Positions 1-5,147 of a stretch of 5,147 nt of DNA are shown here, one piece after another. The notes beneath the pieces are model-generated. The model was not told the DNA's origin and did not search any database. It worked only from the letters and a program-made list of their open reading frames with translations. Location of the stretch: NCBI GenBank assembly GCA_007129055.1, contig SKWE01000019.1:1-5147 (forward strand). The letters are read 5' to 3'. The translations under genes were made by a program, and so were the position numbers. The stretch's first letter is position 1. Every line of letters starts with the position of its first letter. The DNA is from Syntrophomonadaceae bacterium (GTDB lineage: Bacteria > Bacillota > Dethiobacteria > DTU022).

Positions 1-731
1 GAAGCCTCTGCCTCCAGGTCGCCGATAACTGCACATTCAATTTCTCTTCCCTTAACATATTCCTCAATAATAACCTTATCATCGTAGAGCAGCGCTTCCT
101 CTACAGCTGCCGGAAAATCTTCCGCGGACTGAACCTTCGATATACCAACGCTTGAGCCCAGGTTGGCCGGCTTGACAAAACAGGGAAACCCAAGTTCATT
201 TTCAACGCTGGACTGCCATGAAGCCTGGTCGCCTAACCACTGGTTGCGGCAAAAATAAAGATATGATGCCTGCAGCAAGCCGTTATGCTGAAAAAGTTGC
301 TTCATCATTACCTTATCCATCCCCGTACTGGAGCCAAGCACGCCGGAACCTACATACGGCAGCCCGGCCATCTCCATTAAACCCTGGATTGAGCCGTCCT
401 CCCCATAGGTGCCGTGCAGCACGGGAAATACAATATCAAGGGGCTGATATAACCATTCATTCGGCGAACTGTCTCCCTGGATCAACAGTCCCGGCTTTTC
501 AGGATCAGCCAGCAATGCAGCCGGTTGAGCTTCTCGGTAATCCCGCTGTTCCCATAATGCAAGCCAGGCATCCGGGCCGGTTATCCAGGCTCCCTGCCTG
601 GTAATACCCACCGCAATAATCTCGTATTTTTCCTGGTCTACAGCTTCCATGACCGAAGCAGCAGAGCGGAGCGATACAACATGTTCACCGGACCGGCCGC
701 CAAAAATAACCGCTAGTTTTTTCCGTTTCAA
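1..731 (-). CDS. ddl: D-alanine--D-alanine ligase, partial (3' end off the left edge)
   Basis: Cytoplasmic ATP-grasp enzyme that joins two D-alanines for the peptidoglycan precursor. The 243 visible codons read without a break. Residues 9-21 form the N-terminal IFGG..SGEH.VSL motif (Glu16 matches the D-Ala-binding Glu15 of E. coli DdlB). LHGTYGEDGSIQG lies at 105-117, GMDK at 137-140, the ATP-binding FVKPANLGSSVGISKV at 185-200, and KGREIECAVIG at 227-237. The pattern resembles the long DdlA-type form of about 360 residues, so roughly 120 C-terminal residues, including the omega loop and metal-binding ligands, are outside the window. The start is TTG at 731-729, because the nearby ATG at 739-737 is in another frame and stops within four codons. 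GGAG at 743-740 sits 8 nt upstream of the TTG. A second in-frame TTG at 734 is possible but only 5 nt from the GGAG. The position after Glu-His is Val18, where Glu or Asp is usual. D-Ala-D-Lac or D-Ser ligases are related, and the specificity loop is not visible, but the motifs favour ordinary Ddl. Confidence 0.93.
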   Translation of the reverse strand, partial: MKRKKLAVIFGGRSGEHVVSLRSAASVMEAVDQEKYEIIAVGITRQGAWITGPDAWLALWEQRDYREAQPAALLADPEKPGLLIQGDSSPNEWLYQPLDIVFPVLHGTYGEDGSIQGLMEMAGLPYVGSGVLGSSTGMDKVMMKQLFQHNGLLQASYLYFCRNQWLGDQASWQSSVENELGFPCFVKPANLGSSVGISKVQSAEDFPAAVEEALLYDDKVIIEEYVKGREIECAVIGDLEAEA

Positions 732-739
732 CAAATCAT

Positions 740-743
740 CTCC
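740..743 (-). promoter_or_regulatory. Ribosome binding site of ddl
   Basis: The minus strand reads GGAG 8 nt before the TTG at 731. It decides the start, because the ATG that overlaps it opens a frame that ends almost at once. An upstream in-frame TTG at 734 would leave only 5 nt of spacing. Confidence 0.65.
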
Positions 744-765
744 GTAACAGCTTATAATATAGTAA

Positions 766-774
766 ATTATATCA
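766..774 (-). promoter_or_regulatory. Extended -10 promoter of ddl
   Basis: The minus strand reads TGATATAAT, a perfect extended -10 element (TGnTATAAT) for a sigma-70/sigma-A polymerase. No good -35 hexamer is seen at 16-18 nt upstream, which extended -10 promoters can tolerate. Transcription would start near 759 and give a leader of about 28 nt to the TTG start of ddl, with GGAG inside it. No operator or leader structure is evident. Confidence 0.6.
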
Positions 775-822
775 TACCGGACAAATTGCATATTTAGGAT
801 TAAAAGTAGTTGCAAAATGAAT

Positions 823-849
823 TTGGAAACTATAGAGTTGCATTATAAT
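823..849 (+). promoter_or_regulatory. Possible promoter of the ATP-grasp gene
   Basis: A perfect TATAAT lies at 844-849. The best -35 match is TTGGAA at 823-828 (4 of 6 bases), with a short 15-nt spacer. A start near 856 would leave a leader of about 20 nt that contains the GGGGAG at 860-865 and leads to the ATG at 877. If this promoter is used, the upstream in-frame ATG at 817 cannot be the start. The -35 is weak, so this is tentative. Confidence 0.38.
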
Positions 850-859
850 AAATTCTACC

Positions 860-865
860 GGGGAG
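860..865 (+). promoter_or_regulatory. Ribosome binding site that favours the ATG at 877
   Basis: GGGGAG lies 11 nt before the ATG at 877. That is slightly long but acceptable spacing. The in-frame ATG at 817 has only a weak AGGAT 16 nt upstream, so 877 is the better start. Confidence 0.6.
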
Positions 866-876
866 TTACAGCAATT

Positions 877-2076
877 ATGCAAACACCAGTTGTAATGTTG
901 GGGGCCAATTTTTACACCGCTCTTGGAGCAATCAGAACCCTGGGCCGCCGGGGAGTGCCGGTTTACGCCCTGGACTACCATTTTCCCACAGCGTATGCCC
1001 TTGCATCACGCTACGTTACCCGTAAAATTCATTGCCCGGACGTTAATCAGGATGAAACCGGGCTGGCAGAGTTTCTGCTTGAACTGGGTCAAGAGTTTTC
1101 AGAAAAACCGGTTTTAATGGCTACTGCAGACAATTATGCTCTAACTGTTTCCCGCTACTCAGACCAGCTATCCAAATATTATATCTTCCCGGATACAGGA
1201 AATGGATTACTAGAAAAGATCATCGATAAAAAGGGCTTGGCCCTGGTTGCTGAAGAATTTGATCTGCGCATGCCGAAAACGTTTATCGTTGACCAAAACT
1301 CCAACCTGGAGGAGATTACAAAAAGTATTCCTTACCCCTGCATTATCAAGCCCGCATTGTCACATAAATTCGTTAAAGTGTTTCGCCAAAAATGTCTATT
1401 TGCCAGCGACAGCACCCAGCTGATCTCTGCCTTGGAAACTGCCAGGGACAGCAACCTGGAGGTTATGGTCCAGGAGGTCATCCCGGGCTTTGATGATCAG
1501 ATGTATGTTTTCGACGTATACGTAGATCGCGAAGGCAGGGCTACTCACACTTTTAGCGGCCAAAAACTGCGCCAGTTCCCAATTAACTTTGGGTCGTCGA
1601 CCCTGACCCGCCAGTTTTACGACCCGGCTTTAATAGAGCTGGGGTTGGACTATATGCTGCGGATTAACTACCGGGGCTACGGGGAAATTGAATTCAAGAA
1701 AAACCCTAAGGATGGCAAGTACTACCTGATTGAAATTAATGCCCGTTTAAGCACCTTAAATGTGCTGTTTGACCGCTGCGGTATACCGTTTACCTACATC
1801 ATGTACAGGGATCTTATCGGGGAGCCCCTGGCGCCTTATCACCTGGCTGAAAATACAGGTTGGGCTTTCTGGCACGCTTATGAAGATGCAATAAGCATAG
1901 TGGCTTACCTTAAAAAGGGGCAGCTCTCATTAAAGGAAATAATCAAACCCTGGCTTGCACACCGAAAAGCACACGCTATCTGGGCCGCTGATGATCCAAA
2001 ACCGCTATTTACATTTAGCCGCCTGATAATGGGCAAAGTTACAGGAAAGCTAAAAAGACTATTGCTGCGAAAATGA
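877..2076 (+). CDS. ATP-grasp carboligase-like protein (carboxylate--amine ligase type)
   Basis: A 399-residue soluble protein of the predicted ATP-grasp carboligase type (COG3919-like). Such enzymes activate a carboxylate as acyl-phosphate and join it to an amine; the substrates here are unknown. The N-terminus (VVMLGANFYTALGAIRTLG, residues 4-22) looks like a Rossmann-type pre-ATP-grasp domain. A DKKG...LRMPKT stretch (117-135) leads into the ATP-grasp fold. CIIKPA (155-160) carries the likely ATP-binding Lys158, VQEVIPG (198-204) is the hinge region near the adenine, and GEIEFK (269-274) with IEINAR (285-290) supplies acidic and Asn residues for Mg-ATP. The C-terminal part is Trp-rich and ends in a basic tail (KLKRLLLRK). 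No signal peptide or clear membrane helix is seen. An in-frame ATG at 817 would add 20 residues, but its ribosome binding site is poor and the added part does not look like the family. The gene stands alone, divergent from ddl and convergent with cobT. A role near cell-wall or surface-polymer synthesis is only a guess from that neighbour. Confidence 0.85.
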   Translation: MQTPVVMLGANFYTALGAIRTLGRRGVPVYALDYHFPTAYALASRYVTRKIHCPDVNQDETGLAEFLLELGQEFSEKPVLMATADNYALTVSRYSDQLSKYYIFPDTGNGLLEKIIDKKGLALVAEEFDLRMPKTFIVDQNSNLEEITKSIPYPCIIKPALSHKFVKVFRQKCLFASDSTQLISALETARDSNLEVMVQEVIPGFDDQMYVFDVYVDREGRATHTFSGQKLRQFPINFGSSTLTRQFYDPALIELGLDYMLRINYRGYGEIEFKKNPKDGKYYLIEINARLSTLNVLFDRCGIPFTYIMYRDLIGEPLAPYHLAENTGWAFWHAYEDAISIVAYLKKGQLSLKEIIKPWLAHRKAHAIWAADDPKPLFTFSRLIMGKVTGKLKRLLLRK

Positions 2077-2080
2077 ATAT

Positions 2081-2112
2081 GAAAGGGGCCTGGTAAAGGT
2101 CAGGCCCCTTTC
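2081..2112. terminator. 12-bp hairpin between convergent genes, probable terminator
   Basis: GAAAGGGGCCTG (2081-2092) pairs perfectly with CAGGCCCCTTTC (2101-2112) around an 8-nt loop. It begins 4 nt after the stop codon of the ATP-grasp gene. The plus strand lacks a long T run after the stem (CAATAAG follows). The minus strand is followed by ATATTCATTTT, which is more T-rich. It probably ends the plus-strand transcript and may also stop leftward transcripts from cobT. The weak T tract lowers confidence. Confidence 0.65.
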
Positions 2113-2188
2113 AATAAGAATAATTGGCTTTATTAAGGCACCGCGCTTGATCAAGTGCGCTGAAGCCCGGTTTAGTAACTGTAAGTAG
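2113..2188. other. Short convergent intergenic spacer with small inverted repeats
   Basis: No gene is seen. CGCGCTT (2142-2148) and AAGTGCG (2153-2159) can pair as plus-strand RNA around GATC, with one G-U pair and a perfect CTTGATCAAG core. AGTAACT (2174-2180) and AGTTACT (2187-2193) form a perfect 7-bp inverted repeat that overlaps the cobT stop codon. Neither has a T tract, so neither is called a terminator. Confidence 0.4.
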
Positions 2189-3244
2189 TTACTCCCTGTT
2201 TGATACACCGGCATCGGCAAAGCTGGCCATTTCATGCACAATCTTCAGTGCGCCGTCTACAATATTCATGGCCAGTGCAGCCCCGGTTCCTTCTCCAAGA
2301 CGCATCTTCATCCGCAGGAAAGGCTGCAGGCCAAGCAGTTCCAGGGTTGCAGCATGCCCCGGTTCTTCCGACAGGTGGGATGCCAACATGTAATCTACTG
2401 CCTGCGGCTGTAGTTTTGAGGCTATCAGGGCAGCAGCCCCGGAAATAAATCCGTCAATTAAAACAGGTTTGCTGTTGGCTGCAGCGGCCAGCATTACGCC
2501 TGCCATCCCGGCAATTTCAAATCCGCCAATCTTGGAAAGAACATCAAGGGCATCATCACCGTCAGGCTTATTTAAGTCAATAGCCTTTTCGATTACCCTC
2601 ACTTTCAGTTTTAGGCTTTCATCATCAACACCTGTGCCACGCCCGCAAACCCCGGCAACACCGCTGCCGCGATAAAAAGCAGTAATAGCCGTACTGGGAG
2701 TAGTGTTACCAATACCCATTTCCCCTGTTCCGAAGATGCCTGTTCCGTTCTGCAGGCATTTTTCGGCAACCTCAATTCCTGTTTCAATGGCCTGGATCGC
2801 CTGTTCACGGGTCATGGCCGGCCCTTTTGCCATATTGGCGGTTCCATATGCTAATTTCTTTTTAACCAGCAGGGGATGGTCAGGAAGATCTGCGGCAACG
2901 CCTATATCAACTACAATTAGTTCAGCACCTACATGCTTGCTAAGAACGCTCATGGCAGCTCCACCATTTAAAAAGTTCAGCACCATCTGCGGGGTTACTT
3001 CCTTGGGGAAAGCTGAGACACCTTCATCGGTAACGCCATGATCTCCTGCCAGCAAGATACAGGTTTTTTTTGGTAGTGAAGGTTTTACCTCACCGGTGAT
3101 GCCAGCGATTTTCTTTGCGATATCTTCCAACACTCCAAGGCTTCCCGGCGGCTTAGTCAGGTTGTCCAGATGTTTCTGAGCCGCCTCGACGGTTTTGCTA
3201 TTAGCCGGTTTAATCATTTCCAGGGTTTTCTTCAGTTTTTCCAC
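2189..3244 (-). CDS. cobT: Nicotinate-nucleotide--dimethylbenzimidazole phosphoribosyltransferase
   Basis: Cytoplasmic enzyme of the nucleotide-loop branch of cobalamin synthesis. It transfers phosphoribosyl from nicotinate mononucleotide to a lower-ligand base such as 5,6-dimethylbenzimidazole, giving the alpha-riboside phosphate. The 351-residue length is normal and the family motifs are complete: KPPGSLG (31-37), AGDHGV (66-71), GTGEMGIGNTTPS (172-184), GRGTGVD (201-207), LIDGFISGAAAL (262-273), SHLSEEPGHA (289-298) and RLGEGTGAALAM (315-326). Glu318 matches the catalytic Glu317 of the Salmonella enzyme. The start is GTG at 3244, preceded by GGAGG at 3258-3254 with 9 nt spacing. The gene has its own promoter and a cobalamin riboswitch with a leader terminator, so expression should fall when adenosylcobalamin is plentiful. 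No other cobalamin gene is in view; cobT looks monocistronic here, although it is often found with cobS and cobU. The actual base used cannot be told, because CobT homologues accept several benzimidazoles and some purines. Confidence 0.97.
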   Translation of the reverse strand: MEKLKKTLEMIKPANSKTVEAAQKHLDNLTKPPGSLGVLEDIAKKIAGITGEVKPSLPKKTCILLAGDHGVTDEGVSAFPKEVTPQMVLNFLNGGAAMSVLSKHVGAELIVVDIGVAADLPDHPLLVKKKLAYGTANMAKGPAMTREQAIQAIETGIEVAEKCLQNGTGIFGTGEMGIGNTTPSTAITAFYRGSGVAGVCGRGTGVDDESLKLKVRVIEKAIDLNKPDGDDALDVLSKIGGFEIAGMAGVMLAAAANSKPVLIDGFISGAAALIASKLQPQAVDYMLASHLSEEPGHAATLELLGLQPFLRMKMRLGEGTGAALAMNIVDGALKIVHEMASFADAGVSNRE

Positions 3245-3253
3245 TTTCTTATT

Positions 3254-3258
3254 CCTCC
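3254..3258 (-). promoter_or_regulatory. Ribosome binding site of cobT
   Basis: The minus strand reads GGAGG 9 nt before a GTG codon at 3244. This strong site supports the GTG as the start. It lies just past the T tract of the leader terminator, so translation depends on read-through of that terminator. Confidence 0.8.
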
Positions 3259-3270
3259 AATCTGTTATTT

Positions 3271-3311
3271 AAAAACAAAAAAGCCCCCAAGCATAATCAC
3301 TTGAGGACTTT
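3271..3311 (-). terminator. Riboswitch-controlled intrinsic terminator in the cobT leader
   Basis: On the minus strand AAAGTCCTCAAG (3311-3300) pairs with CTTGGGGGCTTT (3291-3280). This gives a 12-bp stem with two G-U pairs and an 8-nt loop (TGATTATG). The descending arm runs into T6 (3282-3277), then G, then T5 (3275-3271), a textbook intrinsic terminator. It lies between the B12 aptamer and the cobT ribosome binding site, so it is the probable expression platform: terminate when cobalamin is bound. GTCCTC at 3308-3303 can instead pair with GGGGAC at 3371-3366 inside the aptamer, a possible antiterminator (inference). It is also the first clear terminator downstream of the EF-G-like gene. 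Confidence 0.88.
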
Positions 3312-3333
3312 ACCATCATCCTTCGTTCAAAAA

Positions 3334-3490
3334 ATACCAGGCAGGTCTCCTGACTACGGTTCAATGTCCCCACCCCTTCCCGTCTATTTCAGACAGTGGT
3401 TTTGGTGGTTCCTCCCCGTTACAGTGGCGGGTCCGTCCGGGATTTTCACCCGATTCCCTATTCTCCGCTCTCGCGGCACCGTGTATCACT
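3334..3490 (-). promoter_or_regulatory. Cobalamin (adenosylcobalamin-type) riboswitch aptamer
   Basis: Read on the minus strand, the order of conserved elements is that of the cobalamin riboswitch. GGTGCC is at 3480-3475, followed by GGGAATCGGGTGAAAATCCC and then the GCCACTGTAA core. Next comes a CCACT-hairpin-GGGAAGG arm, and the B12 box AGTCAGGAGACCTGCC is at 3355-3340. ATAC (3486-3483) can pair with GTAT (3337-3334) to close the P1 stem. The predicted transcript start near 3490 places P1 almost at the 5' end of the RNA. The presence of the peripheral arm favours the large class I form that prefers adenosylcobalamin. It precedes the cobT leader terminator, so ligand binding should reduce cobT expression. 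Confidence 0.95.
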
Positions 3491-3496
3491 TTATGT

Positions 3497-3526
3497 ATTC
3501 TATGCCAGCGGCAGAGAAAATGTCAA
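3497..3526 (-). promoter_or_regulatory. Promoter of the riboswitch-cobT unit
   Basis: On the minus strand a perfect -35 TTGACA (3526-3521) is separated by 18 nt from a -10 TAGAAT (3502-3497), which matches 5 of 6 consensus bases. Transcription would begin near 3490, just ahead of the riboswitch P1 stem. The -35 box starts only 2 nt after the stop codon of the EF-G-like gene. Confidence 0.8.
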
Positions 3527-3528
3527 TG

Positions 3529-5147
3529 CTATTCTTCTTCTTTCTCCTTCTGGGTTGCTGCCACTACCTGCTCGGCTACCTGGTGGGGAACTTCTTCGTA
3601 GTGGGAGAAATTCATCGAGAAGAAGCCGCGACCCTGGGTCATTGAGCGCAGGTCGATTGAGTACTTAAACATTTCGGCCATCGGCACCTGGGCTTTAATT
3701 TTTTGCAGCCCGTCTTCGGGCTCCATGCCCTGGATGCGGCCGCGCTTGCTGTTCAGGTCACCCATAATATCGCCCATGAAAGCTTCGGGTACAATTACTT
3801 CTATATTCATGATCGGTTCAAGCAGGACAGGCTTAGCCTGCTCCATACCTTTCTTGAAAGCCTGCGAAGCGGCGATTTTAAAAGCCATTTCAGAAGAGTC
3901 TACTGTATGGTATGAACCGTCAACCAGCCTGACAATTATATCCTCAACAGGATAGCCGGCTACAACGCCTTCTTCCATCGCCTCGTTAACACCTTTTTCA
4001 ACTGCCGGGATGTACTGGCGGGGAACTGAGCCGCCGAAAATTTTGTTTTCGAATACCAGGCCCTGGCCAGTTTCAGCCGGTTCCAGTTCCAGGTATACGT
4101 GTCCGAACTGACCGCGTCCCCCGGACTGTTTCTTATGCTTTCCTTCCACCTTGGACTGCCCGGTAATGGTTTCCTTGTAAGGAACCTTGGGGGTGGAAAG
4201 ATCTACTTCAACACCAAACTTCTGCGATAGACGGCTGACAATAATTTCAAGGTGTAGTTCACCAAGGCCCGATATGATAGTCTGCTTGGTTTCAACCCTT
4301 CTTTCTAGATGGAAGGTCGGGTCTTCTTCAAGAAAGCGGGCCAGGCCGGTTCCAACCTTTTCCTCATCGCCTTTTGTTTTGGGTTCAACAGCAAAAGATA
4401 TAACCGGTTCGGGGAAGTTAAGCGGCGGAAAGGCAATCGGAGCGCTGCTATCACACAGCGTATCGCCTGTTGCTGTTTCCTGCAGCTTGGCTACGCAAGC
4501 AATATCTCCTGTGGCCACTTCATCCATAGTGACCTGGTTCTTACCGCGCATTGAAAAGACCTGTCCGAATCGTTCAGTTATATCTTTGGTGGAATTATAA
4601 ACCTGGCTGTCAGGCTTAATCATTCCGGAGTAGACGCGGAAATAGTTAATCCGTCCCACGTAGGGGTCGGCGAGAGTCTTAAATACAAAGGCAGAAAGAG
4701 GTTCTTCGGGCTTCAGCTTACGTACCACTTCTTCATCGCTGCCCGGTTTAACACCTTTCATTTCTTCCTGGTCCAGTGGCGAAGGTAGGTAGCTCTTAAT
4801 TAAATCCAGCAGGGGCAGTGTTCCATAGTTGCTGGTAGAAGCACAGCACAGTACGGGAACTATTTTGCCGCTAAGCACTCCCTGGCGGAGGCCTTTCTTA
4901 ATTTCTTCATCAGTAAGAGCTTCGCCTTCGAGATATTTTTCGAGCAGACTGTCTTCAGCCTCGGCAACTGCTTCAATAAGTTTTTCCCGAAGCTCCTGGG
5001 CCTGATCAACGAGATCGGCGGGGATCTCTTCTTCCTGGATTTTCTTACCGTCCTCAGAAAACATTATAGCCTTCTGCTTGACAAGATCCACCACACCTTT
5101 AAAGTTGGCTTCCTTGCCTATGGGCATCTGCAGGGGCGCCACACTTA
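3529..5147 (-). CDS. EF-G-like translational GTPase, partial (5' end off the right edge)
   Basis: About 540 C-terminal residues of an elongation factor G family protein. The G1-G4 GTP-binding motifs, roughly 150 residues, lie beyond the window. Numbering from the GTG codon at 5142, the visible part covers the end of the G domain (FKGVVDL, 14-20; LLDLIKSYLPSP, 111-122), domain II (from about 148), domain III (SGLGELHLE, 291-299), domain IV (KHKKQSGGRGQFGHVYLELEP, 335-355; YHTVDSSEMAFK, 411-422) and domain V (MGDLNSKRGRIQG, 460-472; FSHYEEVP, 512-519). His412 matches the translocation-linked His583 of E. coli EF-G. The KHKKQSGG..QFG signature in domain IV and the absence of neighbouring rps or tuf genes point to the EF-G-like/EF-G2 paralogue group rather than the main fusA. 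EF-G2 proteins bind ribosomes, but their cellular role is poorly settled. The GTG at 5142 is internal (valine), since the frame continues upstream. The tail is acidic and lysine-rich (QKEKEEE). No terminator separates its stop from the cobT promoter. Confidence 0.9.
   Translation of the reverse strand, partial: SVAPLQMPIGKEANFKGVVDLVKQKAIMFSEDGKKIQEEEIPADLVDQAQELREKLIEAVAEAEDSLLEKYLEGEALTDEEIKKGLRQGVLSGKIVPVLCCASTSNYGTLPLLDLIKSYLPSPLDQEEMKGVKPGSDEEVVRKLKPEEPLSAFVFKTLADPYVGRINYFRVYSGMIKPDSQVYNSTKDITERFGQVFSMRGKNQVTMDEVATGDIACVAKLQETATGDTLCDSSAPIAFPPLNFPEPVISFAVEPKTKGDEEKVGTGLARFLEEDPTFHLERRVETKQTIISGLGELHLEIIVSRLSQKFGVEVDLSTPKVPYKETITGQSKVEGKHKKQSGGRGQFGHVYLELEPAETGQGLVFENKIFGGSVPRQYIPAVEKGVNEAMEEGVVAGYPVEDIIVRLVDGSYHTVDSSEMAFKIAASQAFKKGMEQAKPVLLEPIMNIEVIVPEAFMGDIMGDLNSKRGRIQGMEPEDGLQKIKAQVPMAEMFKYSIDLRSMTQGRGFFSMNFSHYEEVPHQVAEQVVAATQKEKEEE

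Noticed and set aside
218..604. 128-codon plus-strand open frame
   Set aside because: It is antisense to the well-conserved ddl reading frame, has no ribosome binding site of note and shows no recognisable protein motif.
1..731. Vancomycin-resistance-type D-Ala-D-Lac ligase
   Set aside because: The visible motifs are closest to DdlA-type enzymes and no vanH or vanX neighbour is seen. The omega loop that would settle it is outside the window.
2142..2159. Intrinsic terminator for cobT
   Set aside because: On the minus strand the stem contains a C-A mismatch and is followed by GTGCCTTAATAAAG, which has no T run.
2059..2241. 60-codon minus-strand open frame across the cobT 3' end
   Set aside because: It overlaps cobT in another frame and runs through the terminator hairpin, with no coding signal.
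2703..3041. 112-codon plus-strand open frame
   Set aside because: It is antisense to the core of cobT, which carries all expected motifs on the other strand.
3301..3668. Two overlapping plus-strand open frames of 114 and 90 codons
   Set aside because: They cover the complement of the riboswitch and the 3' end of the EF-G-like gene. The conserved RNA and protein signals on the minus strand explain the sequence.
4187..4600. 137-codon plus-strand open frame
   Set aside because: It is antisense to domains II-III of the EF-G-like gene. Its composition is that of a shadow frame and no motif is seen.
3529..5147. Canonical fusA (main EF-G)
   Set aside because: The KHKKQSGG..QFG signature and the lack of tuf, rpsG or rpsL next to it favour the EF-G-like group. 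The missing N-terminal part keeps this from being certain.

Overview
The window holds four protein genes in a compact bacterial layout. From left to right they are a D-alanine--D-alanine ligase (minus strand, 3' end off the left edge), an ATP-grasp carboligase-like enzyme of unknown substrate (plus), the lower-ligand-activating enzyme CobT of cobalamin synthesis (minus), and an EF-G-like translational GTPase (minus, 5' end off the right edge). A cobalamin riboswitch with its own promoter and intrinsic terminator lies between the EF-G-like gene and cobT.

The gene styles suggest an anaerobic, low- to mid-GC Firmicute of the Clostridia, perhaps Peptococcaceae/Desulfotomaculum-like. The reasons are the long Ddl form, the GGAG-type ribosome binding sites, the use of TTG and GTG starts, sigma-A-like promoters, a B12-riboswitch-controlled cobT and a second EF-G type. 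This is inference from protein style; no search was possible.

Region 1-876: ddl reads leftward from a TTG start at 731, and the ATP-grasp gene reads rightward, most likely from 877. They share an AT-rich divergent spacer with an extended -10 promoter for ddl and a weaker promoter candidate for the ATP-grasp gene. Region 877-2188: the ATP-grasp gene ends at 2076 and is followed within 5 nt by a perfect 12-bp hairpin. The remaining spacer to the convergent cobT stop holds two more small inverted repeats and no gene. Region 2189-3526: cobT, its leader terminator, the B12 aptamer and a TTGACA/TAGAAT promoter form one self-contained regulatory unit read leftward. Region 3529-5147: the EF-G-like gene ends only 2 nt before the -35 box of the cobT promoter, so its transcript has no terminator of its own before the riboswitch.

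Functionally, cobT is repressed when adenosylcobalamin is abundant. Ddl supplies the D-Ala-D-Ala peptide for peptidoglycan. The ATP-grasp neighbour could join a carboxylate to an amine, but its substrate cannot be read from the sequence. I see no mobile element, CRISPR array, tRNA or rRNA. The most interesting points are the read-through architecture at the EF-G-like gene/riboswitch junction and the head-to-head pair of ATP-grasp ligases. I found no clear sign of a wholly new system.
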